A DNA stretch of 64,000 nucleotides from an uncultured Anaerolineales bacterium (GTDB taxonomy: Bacteria; Chloroflexota; Anaerolineae; Anaerolineales; UBA6663): contig CALFZO010000004.1 of assembly GCA_937952305.1 (NCBI GenBank), positions 1-64,000 of the forward strand. The letters are read 5' to 3'. The stretch's first letter is position 1. Each line of letters starts with the position of its first letter. This document shows positions 58,722 to 64,000 of this stretch, piece by piece. The notes below the pieces were generated by a model. It searched no databases and was not told where the DNA came from. It saw only the letters and a program-made list of their open reading frames with translations. The translations under genes and the position numbers were made by a program.

Positions 58722-60140
58722 GTGCCTATTTTCAACATCGACGGTCAGCAAATCCACGCCGTCCAGCAAGGCCAGCCCAACCGGCAGGTGGCGCTGCTGA
58801 TCCACGGCTGGTCGAGCTCGTGGTATGCCCTGTCGCCGCTGATCCCGCTGCTCTCCCAGCGTTTCAACTGCATCGCCGTCGACCTGCCCGGCTATGGCCA
58901 GTCGCCGCCCATGAAGGAGCGGGTCACCATCGCCGCCTACGCCGACCTGCTGGCGCGCCTGATCGAGGAGGTCAGCAACGGGCCGGTGGTGCTGGTGGGC
59001 CATTCCATGGGCGGCATGATCAGCGCGATGCTGGCCATGCGCCACCCGGTGCTGGTGGAGCGCATGGTCCTGGTCTGCCCCACGATCAGCGGCAACCTGT
59101 CCACCATGATCAACCTGACGATCTCGCCGATCACGATCATGGAGCGCTTCGGCCTGGGCAGCTTCCTGGTCACCACCTTTGAGAACCTGATCGTCGGCAT
59201 CACCGACCGCCTGATGCGGCCGGTGTCGTTCTCGGTGCGCACCGGCATCTCGGCCGAGGACTACACCCGGCTGCGCGCCGACGCCCGCCGCCCCGGCCAG
59301 GGCCGCACGCGCTATGAGTGCTTCTACGCCATGCGCGAAAGCAACCTGGGGGGCAAGCTGACCGGCGTCGAGCCGCCCACGCTCGTCATCTGGGGCGCCG
59401 AGGACAACACGGTGCCGCTGCGGGATTCGGCCATCGTGGCCGACGAGTGGGCCCAGGCCGACCTGCGCATCCTGCCCAAGGCCGGCCACTGGCCGCAGTT
59501 TGAGACGCCCGATATCACGCGCCGGCAGATCGCGTCTTTCCTGGGCCTGCCGCTCACCCCGCAGCAGAAGCCGGTCGGCGACGACGAGCTGGCGGCGGCC
59601 CGCGAGATCGCCCAGTTTTTGGGCAACTCCGATGTCGGCAACAACCTCAACTCGCCGCAGTTGATCCGGCTGGCCGCCCAGTTCCGCCAGCGCCGCTACA
59701 ACTCCGGCGACGTCATCGCCCGCATCCAGGACGGCGGCACGGAGATGTTCATCGTGCGCGAGGGCACGGTGGAGGTCTGGAACGACCCAGACAACATCGG
59801 GGCCGGCGCCAACGTGCAGCGCCTGCGCCACGTGGCTTCGCTCAACCCCGGCCAGATCACGGGCGAGCTGGCCATGCTGGATGGCGGCCTGCGCAGCGCC
59901 GACCTGCGCGCCGGGCCGGACGGCGCCACCATGCTGGTCCTGGAGCGCGAGCAGCTGCTGGCGCTGGTGGACGAAGACGCCGAGCTGGGCACGCGTGTCC
60001 TGTGGAACATCGCCCGCGCCATGGCGCTGCGGGTGCGCTTCATCCTCTGGCAGCTGCAGCGCGCGCTGCAGAAGTCTGGCGCGCCGGCCAAGCCGGCCGC
60101 CCCCACCGACAGCGAATTCCAGCGCGAGAAGGCCAACTGA
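58722..60140 (+). CDS. Alpha/beta hydrolase fused to a cyclic-nucleotide-binding domain
   Basis: A 472-residue two-domain protein starting at a GTG. Residues 1-275 form an alpha/beta hydrolase with nucleophile S95 in GHSMGG, aspartate D228 and histidine H256 (a complete triad), and an oxyanion HGW near residue 28. Residues about 305-435 form a CRP-type cyclic-nucleotide-binding domain with phosphate-binding cassette GELAMLDGGLRSADLRA (R391). No DNA-binding helix is present, so the CNB likely controls the enzyme. Substrate unknown. It sits close to a cyclase-like protein gene, suggesting a shared cyclic-nucleotide circuit. Confidence 0.88.
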   Translation: MPIFNIDGQQIHAVQQGQPNRQVALLIHGWSSSWYALSPLIPLLSQRFNCIAVDLPGYGQSPPMKERVTIAAYADLLARLIEEVSNGPVVLVGHSMGGMISAMLAMRHPVLVERMVLVCPTISGNLSTMINLTISPITIMERFGLGSFLVTTFENLIVGITDRLMRPVSFSVRTGISAEDYTRLRADARRPGQGRTRYECFYAMRESNLGGKLTGVEPPTLVIWGAEDNTVPLRDSAIVADEWAQADLRILPKAGHWPQFETPDITRRQIASFLGLPLTPQQKPVGDDELAAAREIAQFLGNSDVGNNLNSPQLIRLAAQFRQRRYNSGDVIARIQDGGTEMFIVREGTVEVWNDPDNIGAGANVQRLRHVASLNPGQITGELAMLDGGLRSADLRAGPDGATMLVLEREQLLALVDEDAELGTRVLWNIARAMALRVRFILWQLQRALQKSGAPAKPAAPTDSEFQREKAN

Positions 60141-60270
60141 CCGCCGCCGCCCCAGGGCGAGCGTGAGGCTGGGCTCACCGGATTACCCGGATGTCCTACT
60201 GTCCCCGCGCCCCGGATCGTCCTACAATTAGCCCCGATTTACGACCGCGTTCACTCACAGGAGGTCTCCC

Positions 60271-61254
60271 TTGAAAGTGCTCGTCACCGGCGGCGCCGGC
60301 TATATCGGCAGCATTACCTCGGCCGAGTTGCTGAAGGCCGGCCACGACGTCGTCGTCTTCGACAACCTCTACCAGGGCCACCGCGAGGCCGTGCCGGACG
60401 GCGCCGCCTTCATGGAGGGCGACCTGCGCGACGAGGCCGCCGTCGCCCGCCTGTTCCAGGAGCACCGCGGCTTCGACGGCATCCTGCACTTCGCCTCGTT
60501 CACGCTGGTGGGCGAGAGCATGCAGCTGCCGCTCAAGTACCTGCGCGATAACCTGGTGGCCGGCGCCAACCTGCTGGAGCAGGCCGTCCAGCACGGCGTC
60601 GGGCGCTTCATCCTGTCTTCCACGGCCAACCTGTTCGACGCGCCCGAGCGCATCCCGATCGAGCCGGACGAACGCATCGTGCCGGGCTCGCCCTACGGCG
60701 AATCTAAGTTCTTCCTCGAACGCACGCTGCACTGGTTCGAGCGCATTCACGGGCTGAAGTACGCGTGCCTGCGCTATTTCAACGCCGCCGGCGACACGCC
60801 CGACCGCGGCGAAGATCACGAGCCGGAGCTGCACCTGATCCCGCGCGTCTTGAGCGTGGCCCAGGGCAAGTTGGACAAGATCGTGATCTTCGGCGGCGAC
60901 TATCCCACCAAGGACGGCACCTGCGTCCGTGATTACATCCACATCGTCGATCTGGCGCAGGCGCACATCCTGGCGCTCGGCGCGCTGGACCGCCTGGGCA
61001 GCCGCAAGTACAACCTCGGCAATGGCAACGGCTTCACCAACCTGGAAGTCGTGGAGACCGCGCGCCGCATCACCGGCCACCCGATCCCGCACGAGATCGG
61101 CCCGCGCCGCGCCGGCGATCCGGCCGTGTTGATCGCGTCGTCGGAGAAGATCCGGAGCGAGCTCGGCTGGAAGCCGCGCTTTGACACGCTCGACTCGATC
61201 GTCGGCAGCGCCTGGGAGTGGCACAGCCGCCATCCCAAGGGCTATCACGCCTGA
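60271..61254 (+). CDS. galE: UDP-glucose 4-epimerase
   Basis: A 327-residue extended SDR. TGGAGYIGS at residues 7-15 binds NAD, SSTANLF replaces the usual SSAxxY core, and the catalytic YGESK (Tyr-x-x-x-Lys) and YFNAAG motifs are present. It interconverts UDP-glucose and UDP-galactose, feeding cell-surface glycans. The start is TTG at 60271-60273, supported by AGGAGG seven nt upstream. A TACAAT -10-like box lies at 60223-60228. Confidence 0.92.
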   Translation: MKVLVTGGAGYIGSITSAELLKAGHDVVVFDNLYQGHREAVPDGAAFMEGDLRDEAAVARLFQEHRGFDGILHFASFTLVGESMQLPLKYLRDNLVAGANLLEQAVQHGVGRFILSSTANLFDAPERIPIEPDERIVPGSPYGESKFFLERTLHWFERIHGLKYACLRYFNAAGDTPDRGEDHEPELHLIPRVLSVAQGKLDKIVIFGGDYPTKDGTCVRDYIHIVDLAQAHILALGALDRLGSRKYNLGNGNGFTNLEVVETARRITGHPIPHEIGPRRAGDPAVLIASSEKIRSELGWKPRFDTLDSIVGSAWEWHSRHPKGYHA

Positions 61255-61292
61255 GGCGCTGACCAACCCGGTCCCTCAGTCTTTAGTCGGAG

Positions 61293-61324
61293 GCCCTCCG
61301 CCCAACGGCGGAGGGCTTTCTTGT
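61293..61324 (+). terminator. galE terminator
   Basis: GCCCTCCGCC (61293-61302), loop CAAC, GGCGGAGGGC (61307-61316), then TTTCTTGTT. Confidence 0.92.
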
Positions 61325-61480
61325 TGAAGCGCAGCGGCACGGCGCGTGTCAGGCCGGCGTCAGCGCCGCGCCACACGCGGGCCGCCGGGGCGGGAACTGG
61401 GCCGGAGAGCGGGGCGTCTACTCGGGAGACACGGTATTGCAGCCGGCCCGCCTAAAGGCGCGGCCGCTGAGGAGGTTGCG

Positions 61481-62125
61481 ATGTTTGCCCAGAAGATTGC
61501 CCGCCCGGTTAGCCGCTATGCGCTCATCCGCGTCGCCGTGGCCGCCGCCCTGTTGCTGCCGCTCTTCGGCGCCCTGGCTTTCGCGGCGGCGCCGGCCTCG
61601 GCCGCCGACTGCCGCCTGTATCACACCGTCCAGCGCGGTGAGACGCTCTACAAGATCGGGCGCAAGTACGACCTGTTGTGGACTACGATCGCGCAGGCCA
61701 ACAACCTGAAGGACGGCAACAAGATCTACGCCGGCCAGGTGTTGTGCATCCCGGCCGCCGCCGGCGCCACGGTGACGCCCACGGCCACGCCCAAGCCGAC
61801 CAGCACGCCGGCGCCGGAGCGCATCAGCTTCGCGCGCGGCGCGGTCTCCGGCACGGCCCAGGGCACCGTCACGGCGCCCGACCGCAAGACCTATGTCCTG
61901 CGCGCCCTGAAGGGCCAGCAGATGACGGTCGAGGTCATCTCCAAGGACAGCAAGGTCAACTTTGCCGTCCAGGGCGTCTCCGATGGCCAGCCCCTCAAGC
62001 GCCTGGAGAACGAGTCCCGCAAGTGGACGGGCAGCCTGCCGGCCGATCAGGATTACTTGATCACGGTGGCGGTGCCCAGCGGCAGCTTGGCCTACACACT
62101 CGTGGTGACGATCGTCACGCCATAG
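61481..62125 (+). CDS. Secreted LysM-domain protein
   Basis: A 214-residue exported protein. An N-terminal signal segment (residues 10-42, ending AASAAD) leads to a LysM peptidoglycan/chitin-binding motif at about 46-91 (YHTVQRGETLYKIGRKYDLLW), then a Pro/Thr-rich spacer and a C-terminal beta domain resembling bacterial pre-peptidase/PPC-type folds (RALKGQQMTVEVISKDSKVNF). The ATG at 61481 is preceded by GAGGAGG. It would bind the cell wall; no enzymatic domain is visible. Confidence 0.87.
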   Translation: MFAQKIARPVSRYALIRVAVAAALLLPLFGALAFAAAPASAADCRLYHTVQRGETLYKIGRKYDLLWTTIAQANNLKDGNKIYAGQVLCIPAAAGATVTPTATPKPTSTPAPERISFARGAVSGTAQGTVTAPDRKTYVLRALKGQQMTVEVISKDSKVNFAVQGVSDGQPLKRLENESRKWTGSLPADQDYLITVAVPSGSLAYTLVVTIVTP

Positions 62126-62146
62126 CGCCCTCGGCCGAGCACAGAC

Positions 62147-62182
62147 AAAAACGGGCCGGCCTCCTGGAAGAGGCCGGCCCGT
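62147..62182. terminator. Bidirectional terminator
   Basis: ACGGGCCGGCCTC (62151-62163), loop CTGGAA, GAGGCCGGCCCGT (62170-62182). TTTT follows on the minus strand (62147-62150), the chrA side; it also closes the LysM transcript. Confidence 0.88.
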
Positions 62183-62203
62183 TGCATTAAGAAGCGGCCG
62201 CGC

Positions 62204-63373
62204 TCAACCGAACAGCCCGCCGCGCGCCAGCAGGCCGAGCGCGGCGCCGCCCAGCACCAGCCAGGTGGCGTTGACGTGAAAACGGAACAGGAGCAGCGCG
62301 GAGGCCAGGGCGAGCGCCACGGTCAGCGGGTCCACCAACGCGCTAAAGGCAAGCTGCCCGGTGACGGCCGCCATCAGCGCCAGCGACGCCACGTTGACGC
62401 CGTCGAGCAGGGCGCTGGCCGTGGTCGAGCCGCGCACGCGCGCCAACAGCGGCACGCTCAGCGCCACGAAGACGAAGGCCGGCAGAAAGATGCCGAGCGT
62501 TGCCAGCAGCGCGCCCGGCCAGCCGCCCAGCACGTAGCCGATAAACGTGGCCGTGGTGAACACCGGCCCCGGCGTCACCTGGCCGATGGCGATGGCGTCC
62601 AGCAGCTGCCGGTCGGTCAGCCAGCCCAGACCGACGACGAAGTCGGCGCGCAGGAACGCCAGCAGGACGTAGCCGCTGCCGTACAGCACGGACCCGATCT
62701 TCAGGAAGATCAGGAACAACTGGCCGAGATCCACCGGCGCCGCGGACAGGGCCGGCCAAGCGGATGGCGCCCACGGCAGCCAGGGCAGGGCGCCCGCCGC
62801 CGATTGCGCCACCGGCCGCGCGCCCCAGCGCCGGATCGCCCAGACCAGCAGGGCGCCGGCGGCCAGCAGCGGCAGTTCGCTGAGGCCCAGCACGTAGCAG
62901 CCCAGCGCGGCTGCGCCGACCAGGGCCGTCAGCCGATCCTTGATGGCCTTGCGGCCCAGCTCCCACAGCGCCTGGGCGACGATGGCGATGATGACGGGCT
63001 GCACGCCGTACAGCAGCGCCGTCGCCTGCGGCGTGCTCCCAAAGCGCCTGTAGGCCCAGGCCAGGCCCAGCACGATGAGCATCGCCGGCAGGATGAAGCC
63101 CAGGCCGCCAGCCACCAGCCCCGGCCAGCCGGCGCGCAGGTAGCCCAGGTGGATGGTCATCTCGGTGGAGTTGGGGCCCGGGATCAGGTTGGTGGCGCCC
63201 AGCAGATCCAGGAATTGCTGATCGTCCAGCCAGCGCCGGCGCTTGACTAGCTCCTGGCGCATCATGGCGATGTGGGCGGCCGGGCCGCCAAAGGCCGTGA
63301 AGCCGAGCAGCAGGAAGTAGGCGGCGACTTCGCGCAGGCGGGTGGATTGTTCCGAGGCCGGTGACGCGGGCAT
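62204..63373 (-). CDS. chrA: Chromate transporter family protein (ChrA)
   Basis: A 389-residue two-domain CHR-family membrane protein with about ten to twelve helices. Each half carries a family motif: FTAFGGPAAHIAMM with LIPGPNSTEM in the first, and GQVTPGPVFTTATFIGYVLGG in the second. The family mediates chromate or related anion movement; physiological substrate unknown here. ATG at 63371-63373 is chosen over an upstream TTG; a GATAAT box ends six nt before this ATG, so the mRNA might be leaderless. Confidence 0.88.
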   Translation of the reverse strand: MPASPASEQSTRLREVAAYFLLLGFTAFGGPAAHIAMMRQELVKRRRWLDDQQFLDLLGATNLIPGPNSTEMTIHLGYLRAGWPGLVAGGLGFILPAMLIVLGLAWAYRRFGSTPQATALLYGVQPVIIAIVAQALWELGRKAIKDRLTALVGAAALGCYVLGLSELPLLAAGALLVWAIRRWGARPVAQSAAGALPWLPWAPSAWPALSAAPVDLGQLFLIFLKIGSVLYGSGYVLLAFLRADFVVGLGWLTDRQLLDAIAIGQVTPGPVFTTATFIGYVLGGWPGALLATLGIFLPAFVFVALSVPLLARVRGSTTASALLDGVNVASLALMAAVTGQLAFSALVDPLTVALALASALLLFRFHVNATWLVLGGAALGLLARGGLFG

Positions 63374-63798
63374 GCCGGCATTATCACACAAAGAAATCAA
63401 GCCGCCTTAATTGCGATTTCCGTATGGGTTGGCGTCACCCCGGCCCCGGCCCCCCACTTCGCTCCGCTGCGGGGGGCCAGGGTGCGCCGGAATGACCGAG
63501 CGCAAGTCATATCGGGAACCGCTTTAAGCAGGACTTCTTGGTCCCACGGCGGCCGCCCTGGCGCAGCCAGTCAGCGCGCCGCGCCTGGTGCCGGTGCGGT
63601 GGGGTGACCTCATCGACGCCGGCGCGCGGGCGCCGCGCCTGGCCGCGCGATCCGCGCGCCGGGCCGGTCAACGGCTGACCCGCCCGGCGTGATTGGAGGT
63701 CGTGGAGGAAAGACAGCGGAAAGCGCCAGCCTGGATGTTATTCAAGCGTGCGCCGGGCAGCGCCCTCCCGACCGGGCGTCACGCGGCGCTGCTGAGCT
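63374..63798. other. Intergenic region with repeat copy B
   Basis: 425 nt. It contains the dispersed repeat at 63430-63525; the rest is GC-rich with no gene I can support. Confidence 0.5.
63430..63525. repeat. Dispersed intergenic repeat, copy B
   Basis: Second copy of the repeat at 26431-26525, same orientation, about 85 percent identical. Confidence 0.8.
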
Positions 63799-64000
63799 TC
63801 ACTCTGCGCGCGGGCGCCGGAACGCCAGCAAGCTCAGGCCGTTAAGCGAGACCAGCACCGTGCCGCCCTCGTGCCCGACCACGGCCAGTGGCAGCGGCAA
63901 GTTGACCGCGAAGATGGTGGCCAGCATGAGCGCGATCATGAGGAGCGCGAAGCCCAGGTTGGCGATCAGCGTCCGGCGCGTGGCCCGGCTGAGCGCGACG
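63799..64000 (-). CDS. C-terminus of heavy-metal-translocating P-type ATPase, truncated by window edge
   Basis: The last 66 codons of a P1B-type ATPase. The two final membrane helices are visible, with the ending characteristic of Zn/Cd/Pb pumps (FAVNLPLPLAVVGHEGGTVLV, then LNGLSLLAF). The catalytic DKTG and metal-binding domains lie beyond the right edge. It would export divalent metal ions. Stop at 63799-63801. Confidence 0.88.
   Translation of the reverse strand, partial: VALSRATRRTLIANLGFALLMIALMLATIFAVNLPLPLAVVGHEGGTVLVSLNGLSLLAFRRPRAE

Noticed and set aside
61325..61480. Possible c-di-AMP (ydaO-type) riboswitch ahead of the LysM gene
   Set aside because: The region is GC-rich and structured, but the conserved ydaO core strings are missing.
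37035..62182. Several strong hairpins considered as CRISPR or IS ends
   Set aside because: They are single, gene-end palindromes with T-rich tails, consistent with terminators; there are no regularly spaced repeats or transposase genes.
63526..63798. Short protein-like frame (VRWGDLIDAGARAP) in the right-hand gap
   Set aside because: No start with ribosome-binding site, no recognisable family, and composition close to random GC-rich sequence.

Overview
The window is a high-GC chromosomal segment (1-64000) from a bacterium. The lipobox style, a MutS2/RimO/RodZ/L9 housekeeping block, many corrinoid and sugar-catabolism genes, an orphan CcrM-like methylase and several Npt-like/HEAT/CNB and DUF families together suggest a Chloroflexota (Anaerolineae/Caldilineae-like) genome. 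That assignment is an inference from gene content; no rRNA is present. I see no tRNA, rRNA, CRISPR array, prophage or insertion sequence.

Region 1 (1-24430), catabolic regulon. A minus-strand operon (6185 down to the left edge) encodes an FAD oxidoreductase, a ROK sugar kinase, an SDR, two Gfo/Idh/MocA dehydrogenases and a phosphotriesterase-family hydrolase cut by the edge. A divergent YhfZ/GntR-like regulator gene starts at 6419. A second, about 14-kb minus-strand operon (21626 down to 7645) encodes a complete sugar ABC uptake system, two uroporphyrinogen-decarboxylase (UroD)-like proteins, a PA14-containing GH3 glycosidase, a corrinoid protein, a methyl-THF:corrinoid methyltransferase, DUF1638, a ferredoxin-ASKHA corrinoid reactivase, a SIS sugar-phosphate protein and another SDR. 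The two operons carry nearly identical promoter/operator modules: an ATTC-n8-GAAT palindrome exactly 3 nt downstream of the -10 box, a 16-bp spacer, and an AATATTCA upstream element. I infer one regulon for import, deglycosylation, corrinoid-dependent O-demethylation and oxidation of a methylated sugar, cyclitol or glycoside. A third UroD-like gene and a LacI regulator follow (22173-24389), preceded by two tandem 14-bp LacI-type palindromes.

Region 2 (24896-33994). An FGGY kinase, a gamma-glutamyltransferase, and a complete branched-chain-type ABC transporter (livKHMGF) with a strong promoter and a hairpin after livK.

Region 3 (34136-51310), mixed housekeeping. It holds a TPR protein, DUF1232, a MarR-MFS pair with an operator, RimO, a RodZ-like protein, ribosomal protein L9, a RimI-like acetyltransferase, an SPFH protein, a TPR/zinc-ribbon membrane protein, a CopD-like protein, a zinc-ribbon protein, a CcrM-like DNA methylase with a RAMA-like domain, membrane and glycosyltransferase genes (GT4 plus TagA/WecG), a c-di-GMP-I riboswitch ahead of a secreted sortase-like protein, and mutS2.

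Region 4 (51523-64000). A putative cyclic-nucleotide signalling neighbourhood: a transporter-like/HEAT/cyclic-nucleotide-binding fusion, a DUF2652 protein retaining class III cyclase catalytic residues, a TgpA-like transglutaminase and an alpha/beta hydrolase fused to a cyclic-nucleotide-binding domain. Then galE, a LysM protein, a ChrA-type transporter and the C-terminus of a heavy-metal P-type ATPase running off the right edge. A dispersed repeat of about 95 bp occurs at 26431 and 63430.
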